A stretch of 64,000 nt of DNA from Rhodocollybia butyracea (lineage: Eukaryota; Basidiomycota; Agaricomycetes; Agaricales; Omphalotaceae), in assembly GCA_015501585.1 (NCBI GenBank), contig JADNRY010000018.1:62001-126000 (forward strand), written 5' to 3'. The position numbers and the translations under genes are program-made. The notes under the pieces were generated by a model. The model saw nothing but the letters and a program-made list of their open reading frames with translations. It did not search any database and was not told the origin of the DNA. This document shows, in pieces, positions 32,901-46,640 of this stretch. Within the stretch, counting starts at the first letter, position 1; each line of letters starts with the position of its first letter.

Positions 32901-34095
32901 ACATTGGCTGATTCATATTTAGCATAACGTACCATATTATTATGATTACCTGCAGGCAGTTCGTGGCCACGGGTCTTGACGAAAACTTGGGCGAGGGGAG
33001 CGCCGTACGATCACGGACCGTGAAGCTCCATCGCGGTACCTTTGTGAACAGTTCTCTACGAGGTCGGTAACAAAGGATCCTTGACAAATATCTCATCTAA
33101 CATCAACCTTATACATAGTAGGATCCACTTCAGGCCTGGGTTTGTTGTTGTCCTCAAAGATAAGGAAATCGACTTGTGCAGGTACTTGATACAACGATGT
33201 AGGGTGAGCCTTCCATTCGCCCGTCATCGATCATCAGCAAGTATCTAGATTCGTTACAAAACAAAACACGACTAGAAGATGAAATATAAGCTGCAAAAAA
33301 ATCGAAACAAGAGTATTGTTTCAAGAATAGAGCTGAGAGGGAGGTGACCGCGTTCTTGAGCCTGGTGTCAAGTGCATCAACTCAAATCTTGCCTACTTGA
33401 TGGGCTGGACATCTAGTTAAATCACCGAAAACAGAGAGGTAATCCAAAGAATCTGCAAGAAAGTATCATAGGTATAAAAATAGACAGATACTAATAGCTA
33501 CGCGCCTAGTTCCTGGTTCCCAGACCACGCAATAATTATAAGCACCATCCAGCCGTTGATAATTAATGGAGAACAACGCGAGGGCAAAACAAGAAAAGGC
33601 CAGATAATGGTGAATTGAAAGCACTGTGCTACACGTCGCTCGACCCACGCCGCCGGTGACGACAGCACTTGGGAGCATCGCGCAGTGCATTGCCAAAGCA
33701 GCCAGAGCAGAAAAAGGGGCTGTAAGGATTGAAAAGTAACCGAGCACGAAGATGATCGATGAGGTTTATGTCTATTGGTGATATTGAACAGAGCATAAAC
33801 CGTTACAGACGTTGCGAGAGGAAGGCATGCTCACGTGCCCGACCGGCCAATTTAAAATTTTAATAATATGTTCACGTGTTTATGTGCATTATGTAATTTA
33901 AACCTCGTCTGAGGCTTCGTCTGAACAGCCCGTCCGATAATAGTAGAGATATAAGTGATAATCGATAATATCTACAAGGTAACTGGCCATAGTAGTACTA
34001 AAATCCGTATCCGAAGCAAAATAAATAAAGCAAGTAAAGTTAGGTAACTTCAGAATTTCGGAATAGCAGGCGACACGCAGCGACACGCCAACAGC
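32901..34095. other. Intergenic, no gene seen
   Basis: A minus-strand frame at 33466-33747 is hydrophobic but has no intron structure or family match, so it is not called. Confidence 0.45.
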
Positions 34096-34923
34096 CTATA
34101 GCGGTATGCGACGCCTGGAGAGCGGTATGGTGTTTACTTCCAGTCTCCATTCGTTGTGATAGCTGGCGCTCGTCACGATGATGTGCTGTGTATAACTTGT
34201 CAATATATGCGGTGCAAAAACAGGTCCCAAGACAGGTCCTGGATGCCAGCAAAAAATGAAGAAAGCAATAGACTCGAGTCCGCACAGTGGTCGTCCGGTT
34301 TCGAGACTCGAGAGAACCATGGTAATAGAGATTGAAACAGCTTGAAGCACGCACCTCTATGTCTTTTTGTGAGATGCAGAGTATCTTGTACGATGATGAA
34401 ATCATGCATAGACGGGTAAGAGACAGGTAAGCGAACCAAGGCGCATTACGATCTTGACTGTATATGTTATTTGTGACTTTGCGGATGCTGAGCATACGAA
34501 TAAAATCACAATTAAAGATGGAATCATGGAATGAAGTCATTGATAAACAATTGCTCACCGACGCAAAAATCGTTTGCGTTCATACAGTCTAAAAGTGACG
34601 CGTCAAACGTGGATAACATATAATTTCAGTGCTAGATACAATACTCACCTAGGAAGAAGCTCCATGCAATGGTCACATTCGTCGGAGGAAATCGTAGCTT
34701 GAGTGCGGCCAACTTGTCCCTCTAACAGTTTTTCAACTGTATCGAGAGAATATCGAAGCCCTCGCAGAGTTGTGCAAGGCAACAACAGATATCGAAGAAT
34801 GAAACCAGGGATTGTAATCGTGATTATTGCCCATAAGATGGGACGCGAGAGCAAATTGAGGAAAAGATTCTGGAACACGTTTAACACGTTTCCAATCTGC
34901 TTGTGGATGTCAGAAGTAGCCAT
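34096..34923 (-). CDS. Small single-pass membrane protein, unknown family
   Basis: Exons 34649-34923, 34559-34588 and 34355-34457 join in frame (GTGAGT or GTGAGC donors). A fourth, less certain exon at 34096-34185 gives a stop at 34096, for 165 residues. One membrane segment is clear (ILWAIITITIPGFILRYLLLP, about residues 27-47), followed by a charged region with a CDHC pair. The third exon reads APWFAYLSLTRLCMISSSYK. Exon 2 is only 30 bases. I do not recognise the family. An alternative acceptor for the last exon would give a different C terminus. Confidence 0.6.
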
Positions 34924-35381
34924 TTTTAAAAATGCAAGACGTGAGATGCGCAAATTTGCAGTGAATTGAGGCCCTTTCTGCAACGGAAGGTTAGGAATCT
35001 GCCTAGAAATTTGGATAATGACCGGTACTTATGAAAATGCTTTGGTAGAAGACAAGGGAGAGAGCGGGGACTTTGGGGAGGGGAACATTATTTCTGAATC
35101 GTATTTAAGCTGGAAAAAAAAATAATCAAGATCGATTAAGTACGTTCTTGAATGTATAGAAAGTAAGTATGTATGAACTAGATCGCGAAGCTGTGAGAGA
35201 AGCCGTAAGTTCCAACCAAGCAAGGCAAGAGTTTCCCGAGGGCCTTTTCCTCGTCCTGCACCCAGCACGCGCCAAAGCTTTGTATCGTTCCTTCAGCTCA
35301 AAACCATACCGAATCTCTGCTTACATCTATGTAACTGCCTTTGGCAGATGCAAGTATTCTTGATCTCGAAGCCTTTCGCTA

Positions 35382-35729
35382 TTATAATATATATAAATAA
35401 TACAGTATGTAGATCATCGGCAAGGTCAGACATTTTGGTATGGCAGCAAGGAACCGCCAAAAGTGTCCACTCGCCCGGCGGGTGAACGTTTTGTGCTCCG
35501 ACGCTTCGATGCCCAGCACAAACCCCTTTGCCTGTTGATACCTATGCAAACAACTTGCACAGACAAGGAGTTCATTATTTAATTCAGGCTCGACCATTTT
35601 GATTACTTGAAAGTTGAGCGCAGCAGCAAAGCTTACCTCAGTGTTTCCACCTCTTAGGTCGAAAGTAAAATGTGCATCTTGATCCACCTTGTAGCGTCTT
35701 GAGTATGATTTGAGTACGTTGTATGGCAT
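35382..35729 (-). CDS. Unknown small protein, weak call
   Basis: A frame of 115 codons starts MPYNVLKSYSRRYKV and reads on through a good GTAAGC donor at 35636, so the first 31 residues may be a first exon with a different continuation. It ends in a hydrophobic IYILYYLYIL tail. No domain recognised. Confidence 0.3.
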   Translation of the reverse strand: MPYNVLKSYSRRYKVDQDAHFTFDLRGGNTEVSFAAALNFQVIKMVEPELNNELLVCASCLHRYQQAKGFVLGIEASEHKTFTRRASGHFWRFLAAIPKCLTLPMIYILYYLYIL

Positions 35730-36411
35730 TATGGGAGTGAGGAGGAGCAGAAGACTCGGAAACTGGTTATATATATCATCCTGAAGCCAGTACTAGATTA
35801 GAGTTCGAAACAATTTGAAGAATAAGTACTGATGCAGCAGTTTTGGCCGTTAGCTTGCTCTAGAGGGAAACTGGAGGGAAAAAGACAACCGACACGGAGC
35901 CTAGGCGCTGGATATTTGACTGGGCGCTAGCGCATTTGAGTGTCGACCAGCTACAAATCTAGATTTTTGTAGCTTCATTAGATGCTGGTGCGTCCGTGTT
36001 CATTTCTGTTTCAATCACAGGTTTTTGAATATGCTTCTGTCTTATCTTTGTAGGTTGTAGGTTGCGACGAAAGAGCAAGAATCACGGGGAAATTCCGGAA
36101 CAGTGCAGGTTTTCCCGAGCTATCTACTCTCTTTCAATCTCCTTTCCTTTAGACCTGATACTCTCTGCTTATCTGGTACCGTCTCTCACAGTTTGTCAGT
36201 TCTACAAAGAACTAACTCGTAATTTTTTTTTCTTTCTCGCAGGCGGACGTTTTGTGAAATGTTATTTCCAACTATGAATTAATTTACCGGAGGAAATGCG
36301 GCGTAGCCAGGAAAAAGCATCAGTCAGCACGGCTACCAAGTCCATGTGCATCGACATATAAAGCATTTGCTTGCCTGTCTAAGACCTTTCATCTGCACTG
36401 AAATTTGCGCC
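35730..36411. other. Intergenic, upstream region of the old yellow enzyme gene
   Basis: No gene is seen. Pyrimidine-rich stretches such as 36220-36240 lie in the likely promoter region. Confidence 0.5.
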
Positions 36412-37980
<1,569 letters not shown>

Positions 37981-38301
37981 GGTTTCCTGGATTTTTATGG
38001 ATGCAGTACGTTTGAGACGTCCTGTTCTAACTTCTATTATGGCACGAATCTTGATTCGAGTTCACTTAGGTTTCCTGGAACTGTGTGGATATGTTTGAAA
38101 CGTCCTGTTTCCTTACACGAGTCTATTTAAGCTCGCTTTTCCGAGGCGAAGTCTGGGACTCGCTTTAACGTCATGTGATTTACGTCGGAATGTATTTTTT
38201 TTAAGTTGCGCGTCTCTCGGTCTCTGCACGCTGTACACTACACGACTTGACCATAAATAGAGCAATGTAGGAAATTCGTTCAACACCTCCAGTCCTCGGC
38301 A
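37981..38301. other. Short intergenic region before the MFS gene
   Basis: Holds the 3' end of the reductase gene and the promoter of the transporter. A duplicated phrase GGTTTCCTGGA occurs at 37981 and 38070. Confidence 0.5.
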
Positions 38302-40055
38302 ATGGCTCTTGAAAAACATGTCCCCCCCAGCACCTCCGGGTCCGACCACGACGACCAGCAGTCTCAGCCAGAGACTGTCACTATTAACAGCGCAGAACCA
38401 CCTTATTCGGTGTTCTCTAAGCGCAAGCGTATCTTCATTATTATCATGGCTACAATCTGTGCTTCTGTTTCTCCGTTGTCCGGTAATATCTACTTTCCAG
38501 CTTTGAATGTCCTTTCTGCCGAACTTCATGTCTCTGCATCGCTAATAAACCTCTCACTCACCACGTACATGATCTTCCAAGGCCTTGCCCCAGCTTTTAT
38601 GGGGGATTTGGCTGACACTGCTGGACGTCGCCCTGCGTTTGTCATTGGGTTCATCATCTATATCGGGGCTTGCACTGGGCTTGCGTTGCAAACTTCCTTC
38701 CCGGCCCTGCTCATCTTACGCTGTCTTCAGTCCTCCGGATCCTCATCCACAGTTGCATTGGCCTCTGGTATTGCTGCAGATGTATCTACTGCTGCCGAAC
38801 GAGGTACCAATATGGGCTGGGTCAACGCCGGCGCATTGCTGGGTCCTGCTATTGGACCAATTTTAGGTGAGTACTGGTAGCCTCGCATGCACAGGGGTAT
38901 TTTTTCATTCATGTCCTGTAGGTGGTATATTGGCTCAATTTTTAGGCTGGCGCTCAATCTTCTGGTTTTTGGTTATCTTAGCTGGGGTGATCTTGATCCC
39001 ACTTTTACTGGTCTTCCCTGAGACAAGTCGAAATGTAGTGGGTAATGGATCGTTACCTCCACAACGCTGGAACCGCGACTTACTCACTGTTATTCGTGAA
39101 CGGGGCAAGACGAGCCAACTACAGGACAGAGAGAGACCACAATCGCTGCGTCCGCTTCGATTTCCAAACCCGCTGTCGACCTTGAAAATCTTAAAAGATA
39201 AAGATGTCGGACTACTTCTTCTCTTCAACTCTCTCGTATACTGCTCCTACTACAGCGTCATAACCAGTTTGCCCTTTCTGTTTGCACAGATATACAACTT
39301 CAATGTGCTTCAGATTGGGCTGTCGTTCATACCTTACGGAATTGGCGCTTTGCTCGCGGCTGTGCTGAACGGACATATGTTGGACTGGCAATTTGCACGA
39401 GTAGCAAAGTCCCTTGGAGTTAAAATCGTGAAGGATCAAACTATAGATTTGAGACATTTTCCACTGGAGAGAGTTAGATTTCCACTTGCACTTGTGCTCA
39501 TTCTGATTGGAAATACGGCGTTACTTTGTTATGGATGGGTGAGTGTTTTTTGACGGCTATGGGGGTTAAAATATTCACTATGCACGATCAATGCCAAATT
39601 AGGTTCTGCATGTCCAGGCCCCACTTGCTGTACCCCTCGTTCTCCTCTTCTTCATAGGCTACTGTATGACAGGCAGTTTCAGCTGCTGTAGCGTGGCTCT
39701 TATTGATTATTGTATGTGTACATCTACTTCCTCGGATTTACTGCACTTCTTCTCACGGCTTCGGAGAATATCGCTGACTTCCTCTCTCATAGACCCCGCT
39801 TCTCCAGCAACCGTCACTGCGGGCAATAACCTGTGCCGCTGCATCTTGGGTGCAGGCATTACCGGGGTCATTATCCAGATGATCAACTCCATGGGCCGCG
39901 GATGGTGTTTCACGTTCATAGCTTTGGTTATATATGCGAGCTCGTCTATTCTGTGGATTCTCATGCGCTGGGGCCCTGCGTGGCGTGAGGAAAGAGCACG
40001 GAAGATTGAGGCTGAGAATATTATGCGCGCAGAAAAGAATGATGAAGGTAAATGA
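38302..40055 (+). CDS. Major facilitator superfamily transporter, DHA1 drug:proton type
   Basis: Four exons, 38302-38866, 38922-39538, 39603-39711 and 39793-40055, keep frame and give 517 residues with about twelve membrane helices. Signature A between helices 2 and 3 is GDLADTAGRRPAF. Helix 1 contains SPLSGNIYFPALNVLS, helix 5 has GPAIGPILGGILAQF (signature C), and the late segment YYPASPATVTAGNNLCRC is typical of fungal Qdr/Tpo-like exporters. A charged loop of about 75 residues separates the halves. It would expel small organic compounds from the cell. The adjacent old yellow enzyme suggests joint handling of reactive compounds, which is inference only. Confidence 0.94.
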
Positions 40056-40226
40056 TTGACACGGACCCGGAAAATTCGGATACAAGTTCTGCACATACAA
40101 CTATTTGAGTATTTATAGAACTGGGCGTACAAATTAAAATACAACTACATAGTATTTGGGTATCAGACTAGTCCGAACATATACATACTAACAAACACTT
40201 AACCTTAATCCATCGAAAGTCCCATG

Positions 40227-42348
40227 TCATAAAGTAGAATCAAAAGAAAACTTATCGAAAGAGAAAACTTTTGACTCCAACAAAGACATGTATATCCTCG
40301 GACTTTGACTGAGATTCTCCGGTCTGAACCGAACATTCTGCAAAATATTGGAAAGTTTTTCCATAGCTTCGTCTCTCCGTGTTGCTTGGATCACAATGCT
40401 GCGTCTCGTCACGAAATCTCGAATCTCTGCATGAATCAGACTTCGAGCGTGTGTATTTTCATGTTCATCCATCGCTAGGTCAATGAGTGCCCAATTCACC
40501 TCAATACCGTTGCCACGTCCTTGCATAATCCAGAAGATGCATTGTAGCACATTCGTAAGATCTGAGTGACATTTTCATAAGAGACGAGGAAAGTAAGATC
40601 AGACACCAAAACATACCGCATATGTATCCCATTAGGAGACGGAGGATACTAGGACTGTAAAATTGATAAGCCTTTGCACAGATTGTTGAATTCCTGGACT
40701 AACGTTTCTTGGTATATATGCAAGAGCCATTGAGCAACGGCAATCCCCGCAGCAGCCCCCAATGCCACATGGGGTACAATCGGAAGTATAGTTGTAATCG
40801 CACCATAGGCTCCGGAGAAAGAGCTGGAGTTTTTGTCAGTTAAAGGCCTCAATGTATCAACCCTTTTCTTACAGCATTTGCGTTGCACCCGTCGAGTTTC
40901 TGTCATCAAGGTCTTCGACCAGACGAGCCATGGTGTTTTTGAACTTTCGCGATTTGAGATTCTAACGAGGCACACGGTAGTTCAGCTTGGGCTACTGAAG
41001 CAGGTAACAGACTACGAACCAGCAAAGGATCATTGAAGTTCCAGATGTCAATCATATCGTCGTGGATCCGGTCCAAACACTGTTCCATGGTTTTACCCGG
41101 GAAGTGAAGACTGGAAAAAAGTCCTCGCCAGTATTCTAGGAATCTTTTTGAGACGGGAGTGTTTCTGGGGAGTCTGGCTTGACAAACTTCTCTTTCCCAC
41201 GCTGAAAAGTAGATGAGTCTTTTTGTCACCAAAAAGAGAGCTTCACGTACTCAATGCAGGCATCGATCTTCGCATCCACACTGACACGTTGCGCTAATGC
41301 CCATAGAATCAACATACGCTCATCTAAGCGACTCTGGGTCTCCTCTACGAGCTTAACGAGAGTATCGGCGTAGCATACTTCTTTTTCTGTTATGATACAA
41401 GGTAAGCTCTTGTCACTCGAATTCAAACAGTCGACTTACTGGTAGACACTCTGACATATGAAATAGGAACCTGTCTATTCCGAGTGATATTTTTTAGTGG
41501 GCGAACACAATTTTTATCGTAAAACTCGTCGGCTTTCTGGTTGGCCATAGTTTCTCGTTCTTGTTCGCCAATACTATCGCTAGCCTCCTTCTCGAATTTG
41601 CGCACAAGAAGGTCGTATTTGGTGAATATGACCACAACCGGAACTGTAATTAGACTTTATGAGGACTCGGATGTTTAATTCATAGCAAGCCACAGTACTG
41701 CTTTGGAGATCAAGCCGGAGAAAAGCGTCGTCTGCCTTTTCGAAAAGGGCACCGTTCTCGGTTGGCACTTCCATGCAGAACCAGATGGCATGGAGTCGAT
41801 CTTTCAATTTGGGTTCTTTCGCTTTCTCAGCGATGAATTTCTCGACCGTGGTGTAATTCTGAGTTTCTCCAGCTGCGAATCCTTGAGAATCGTGTAAGAT
41901 GAACCTGGTATTTTGTTCGGATGTGATTTCTTGATATATATTCGAAATTCCCGACATTTCATGAGATACATTCTGCAGCCATCGATTAGCACAGATATAA
42001 CCAACACCCAAGTAGTAGTATACGCACTGCGGTATGGATACTGAAGGTTGCGTTGATCAGAGATGATTTCCCTGCTCCAGACTAGGTATAGACTCCATTA
42101 GAGGCCAGTATATAATCCAAGTCCAGCGAACTAACTTTGCCAACAACAAGGATACGAAACCTGTGAAACCCAATTTTCAGTAGCCCATCATGTGCTATGA
42201 AGAGTAGAACTTACCTGTCACACGACCCAAGAATCTCTTCCGTAGAAGAAGCTAGCTCTTGTTCAATAATTGAACTGCCCCGGTCACGAAGGGTGCTTGT
42301 GCTTGATGGCACTGGCGAGTGTAAGGAACTCTCGGAGGAGGGGCGCAT
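40227..42348 (-). CDS. P-loop GTPase, fungal G-domain protein with C-terminal membrane region
   Basis: Twelve exons, 42215-42348, 42136-42160, 42028-42081, 41699-41972, 41440-41643, 41251-41386, 41188-41201, 41020-41135, 40873-40961, 40704-40823, 40617-40654 and 40227-40561, keep frame and give 459 residues. G1 is GKSGAGKSS near residue 53, G3 is HDSQGF near 99 and G4 is TKYD near 170, so the nucleotide site is complete. A hydrophobic stretch (ITTILPIVPHVALGAAAGIA) follows near residue 300. This family of MMR_HSR1-type GTPases is widely expanded in mushroom-forming fungi and of unknown function. Exon 7 is only 14 bases. The exon 8/9 border is the least certain. Confidence 0.88.
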
Positions 42349-42660
42349 TTTCGAAAAAGGTCGGAAGGAGAGAACGAGTAGTTGTGTTTGCCATTATATG
42401 GCACCCGAATAAAGCTGTAGACTAGCGGCACCGGCACGTAAACAAGGCCAAGTATAGATTTGTAGTTCGCACAGGTACACCAATCGTCGCAATCGTACTC
42501 GAACGTGCCACTTGTTGAGCCGCAAGAAACGCGGAATGCTGAGCTTTCTCAGCTGTCAAATCACAGAGAATAGCTTTTCGATTAATAGCTGTCCAAACAC
42601 TCTAATCCCGCTGAAGAAAAGCAGGAACAAGGCGCTACTTATGAAGCTTGAAGTTTGAAG

Positions 42661-43011
42661 CTACCAACACCAGATATAGGGTAGTAAACAGCCAACTCGC
42701 CGCCAAGGTACATAGGCTCGAGCCAGTAGGTTCCGGTTGACACTTGGTTGACTGACGATCAAACGCTCTGCCAAAGCTCTCTGCATCATGAAGGGGCTGA
42801 TTCGTGTATTGTTCAACTCTACCGCCAAGGCAACCGGAAAAGGTTCGTCGCTGGGGAATAGAGAAAGGAGTAGAGGGTCGGCCTCAGCGTCTGTAATTTC
42901 CTTCGAGCGCGCGCTTCCCACTCTCGCTTTGAATAGGTGGGCAAGATGAAAAAGAACAAGGTTGAACTTAGTCTGCTGTCTGCCACCCGGAGACGTGAAT
43001 ATGGAGGACAT
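42661..43011 (-). CDS. Unknown protein, 116 residues or longer
   Basis: The start MSSIFTSPGG at 43011 opens a natural-looking frame with NLVLFHLAHLFKARVGSA and a stop at 42661. Just before the stop lies a possible donor (GTGTTG or GTAGCT), and further downstream on the minus strand there is coding-like sequence (AILCDLTAEKAQHSAFLAAQ near 42500-42590), so a second exon is possible. No domain recognised. It lies upstream of the GTPase gene on the same strand. Confidence 0.45.
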   Translation of the reverse strand: MSSIFTSPGGRQQTKFNLVLFHLAHLFKARVGSARSKEITDAEADPLLLSLFPSDEPFPVALAVELNNTRISPFMMQRALAERLIVSQPSVNRNLLARAYVPWRRVGCLLPYIWCW

Positions 43012-43631
43012 AACGGGCTGCGAGGAGAGAAGTTTGCTGATAAGAAGAGCTGGAAGAATATGTATCTTTGGGCTCACCAGATGGTATCGACACTTCCCTC
43101 ATCCGTTTCCTACAATCTGGAGCGAAAGTAAATTCGGGAAGGTGAATTTAGGTTACCGTCTGTTGTTTACTATTGTCTGCAAGGGAAATTTACGGTCGAA
43201 TGGGGTTAAAGTATAGTTGCTGCCAAGTTGCTGTAGCGGTTCTGCAAAGTTCCGAATCGTTAGGAATTGTAGTACGTTCCATAGCAGAGGAGATGAGATA
43301 TAGTTTCTCACTAGTATAGCCTGAGATACAAACCAGCATCATGTTTGAGTCCAAGCCTAATACTTTTGAAGCTGTAAATATATACGTCTGAAGGGAAATG
43401 GCGAACTCTTACAGTTATAGAACCGCATCAGTCTAAAAAATGCAGTCGCTTTGAGCCATTTCCTAGCGCGGTCTTCAAAGATGCATCAGTCGCGATGTGA
43501 AAAGAAAACCAGCCGCATGCAGCAAGCGTGATTGACGCAGCGATAGGCGAAGACAGTTGTTTCTATGCGTAAACTAATTCCGGTGTGTGAGGCAGTGACA
43601 ACGTAGGGTTCAGGAGGCTACCGGCTAAGAC

Positions 43632-43648
43632 TGATAGATAGATAGATA
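43632..43648 (+). repeat. GATA microsatellite
   Basis: Four copies of GATA in a row. Confidence 0.9.
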
Positions 43649-43804
43649 TCGCCATAGGACAGGGTCCCACGAGGGAACGGCCCCACACGGCCATGCTACA
43701 GCGAGCTCAACCCGCAAAGAGGAAGGTAGACTGAGTTCGTAGAAGAAGGTCGAACGACGAACAGCTAGAGAAAGAGAAAGATTGGTCATACCGAACTGCT
43801 ACCG

Positions 43805-43915
43805 AGCGTGACTGTGATCCTCGGTTTTCCAAATATAGCTCTTTCGAAAAATCAGTCATATCGAAGGTGACTGTGATCCTCGGTCTTCCAGATATAGCTC
43901 CTTCGAAGGCCGGGT
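43805..43915. repeat. 59-bp tandem duplication
   Basis: GTGACTGTGATCCTCGG followed by TCTTCCAGATATAGCTCCTTCGA-like sequence occurs twice, at about 43808 and 43867, with a few differences. Confidence 0.8.
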
Positions 43916-46259
43916 GATTAGAATCGTTGCAGGGGATCACCGCAAAGCACGAACGCGGGAAAGTACGAGGATTAAAAATGAAGGAACAGGGAATACTACC
44001 CTGAGGCGGACAATCTTCATAGGCCCAACAGTCATGGTGTCTAGAACAGTCTGAGATTACGACAGTCCATGCGTCTCTACAGTTCCATCTCTAACCGAGA
44101 TGAAGAGTCCTGATGTAATTCATCACTCTCTTCAGCTAGCTCCGAACGATCGAAGGGTATCTGGGGTATGATTTGTTGTTCCACTCCTCCAGCGCTGTAT
44201 TGTAGCGATGGCTTCTCGAGCAGAGACTCGGTTCACGGTTTGTTTGGTCAGTGACTCGGAGATGCAAACAGGATATTCAAGGAAGCCCGAACTGGTATCC
44301 GAGCGAGGTCACAGTGCAGTGCAGATAGGGTCGGATGTTTCTTCATCGTCTCCTGGGGGGCGAAAGTGGAGGTCTGTGGAATATCCAAGCCAAGCGGCTG
44401 AGACTAATATAATAGTATGATTAAGCATATGATTATCATGCGTCTAGAGCGAATGTCGGAAGGCTGTTATACGGGTAGTCAAATTGAAGGCAAATGTCTG
44501 TGAATCAGATGCAAAGATCCGCACAGGATCTGTATCTCCTTGTGTTTCTTCAAGGTACTGGAAACAAGTCTGTACCGATATGACTGAAATGGAAGAACAT
44601 AAGAACCAGGTTACCAAAATTGGTCAGAGATAGTTATGGACTTTTCAGAAAGAAGTCGAGCGATGTTACCACGCACTGAAAACGTTGGAGTTAATCAGAC
44701 TTGACAGAGACTGTGCTCACCTTGCCTAGATCACAGTATTTGTCTTCTCCAAGCTCCCCAAGGCCCCAGCAATACTCGTATTGACGAGGTTAATCCAAGA
44801 ATAAGTCACTAATACCACGAAAACCCAAGTCATAGATATAGCCACTGACTAACTGGTATATCAACCCACCTCGGCTCTAGCAGTTCTTATCCTTCCCTCG
44901 ATGAACATAATCATTGATACAAGAGCTTGGTTCCCCTGTTTATGGTGAGGTAAACAATTAATGAGCGTACTTGTTCGATGGGAGATGGAGTTGCATAATG
45001 AACGACTTGACGAATCATAGTTGAATCATTATCAAGAGCGGTCATAATGAAACATCCTACGGAGCCTCACAAGGAAGAAGGAAGAAGCGGGTACTTGGAT
45101 ACGAATTTAAGAATAAACTCCCTCATGCCATATGACCTGTGACACACCGGTGGTCTCGATGCCGAGGACAACGATGCTGGAGATGGAACATCTATCAGGG
45201 ATACGAGAGATGTGAGCAGCGTGAACGCTGGGTGAAGCAAACAAGGAAGGGAAGGGCGGAGAAGGAGAAAAAATTTAATAGATTGCGAGACCAGCTGCGT
45301 GTAGATAGCGTAGATACGTGTAGATGATCTTGTCGCAAATCTTGGAATCTGGCGTATCATGAAGGTACCATATATAAGGGTATCGCAGACCATGTAGTGA
45401 TCTGAAAGGATTACCCATATCTAGGTAAAAGCAGCAAGTACTCACTGGCACCCTTCGCAACTGTGACATCAATAACCCTTTGACTCTCCGTTGCCCGCGT
45501 CGGAATCTACTTGAAATCGCCGCCGCGCGTCGCCCATGTTCATACTGCCCAGCTGAAGCAGGCGGCCGACTTGTACGCCAAAGGAGCCTTCTTTGTGCCG
45601 AGACTAGTAGGCAATGATGTCAAGGACAAGGTGTTTTGATTGGGCAGATACGTTGCCGTGGATGGAAGAGATGTTGGCTTGACTGGGATTAGGATTCAGT
45701 GGGAGTGATACGAGGTCGACGTGGTTGAAACGTTGAAGAGCAGGATGGGCTGGATGTTGGAAAAGAAGTGGTAACGTTTGGAATGGATGGTACATCGATA
45801 TCGGTAGGTATGACAGGAAAGGCTGGTGTGGCTGCTGAGTCCATCGGCCAGGCGCGCGCAGTTTAAAGCCATTTCCGAGTCCTGGATGGCAACGAAGTAA
45901 GGCAGCCGAAAATCCAGCGTTTGTATTTGAGTCAGTGGTTATTGAGATCTTGAGAGATTGAATTTAGGCAGGCAATTGAGAGAAACAAAACGTAAGCGCA
46001 CGTGTCACGGGACTCGAGCTCAGTGAGTCATCTTGAGTGACGCAAAACGCGACCACAGCATGAGATTTTTGTAACACATACGTAACGCGTCCTGAACGCC
46101 TCAAATCTGGCTGTCCATCAAGTTCAATTATTGTCCATATGTGTATTTGATAAGGAATACTTCACCAGGCCTCATCTTGCTGGCCAAAAAAGCACAAACC
46201 CCGCATGAAACGCGACCTGCCGATCCTCTCAAACCAAAATACGCTTCATCACATTTGCT

Positions 46260-46640
46260 ATGACCTTTCTTTTGGTATGTTCCCTCGCTACCAGCTTACT
46301 ATGCGTCGCTGAACCTATTTCCGTTAGCTCTTGCTTCGGTTCGTACCATGTATTCGAGAAGGTAATACTAGTATTTTCAAAGAGAATGCAGCTCGTACAT
46401 TTTGCTGGACAGCACACTACAGATGCTCATCGTGAACCCCAACCTGTTTGGGCTCCCGGAGTCCAGCCATTGACGAAGTCAACTGCGAAAACAGCCCAAC
46501 AGGCAGTAATCAAGGTTTTGCAAAGCTTTGATTCGAAACACGTTAGTTCACAACCGAAAAGACATGCTCAACCATCTACTATCTTTGAAGCTCCCTCCGG
46601 TCCCTCTGTTTTCGGGGTACATCGCATGGCCAATTGTTGA
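46260..46640 (+). CDS. Possible small secreted protein, weak call
   Basis: A frame of 126 codons starts with a hydrophobic run (MTFLLVCSLATSLLCVAEP) that looks like a signal peptide, then a mixed body. There is no known domain, and the frame sits alone in gene-poor DNA, so it may be chance. Confidence 0.3.
   Translation: MTFLLVCSLATSLLCVAEPISVSSCFGSYHVFEKVILVFSKRMQLVHFAGQHTTDAHREPQPVWAPGVQPLTKSTAKTAQQAVIKVLQSFDSKHVSSQPKRHAQPSTIFEAPSGPSVFGVHRMANC

Larger units (their letters stand above)
43012..46259. other. Gene-poor region with short repeats
   Basis: No convincing gene in about 3.2 kb. A plus-strand stretch near 45500-45640 reads VHTAQLKQAADLYAKGAFFV, possibly a gene remnant. Other frames have no domain or splice structure. 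Confidence 0.5.
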
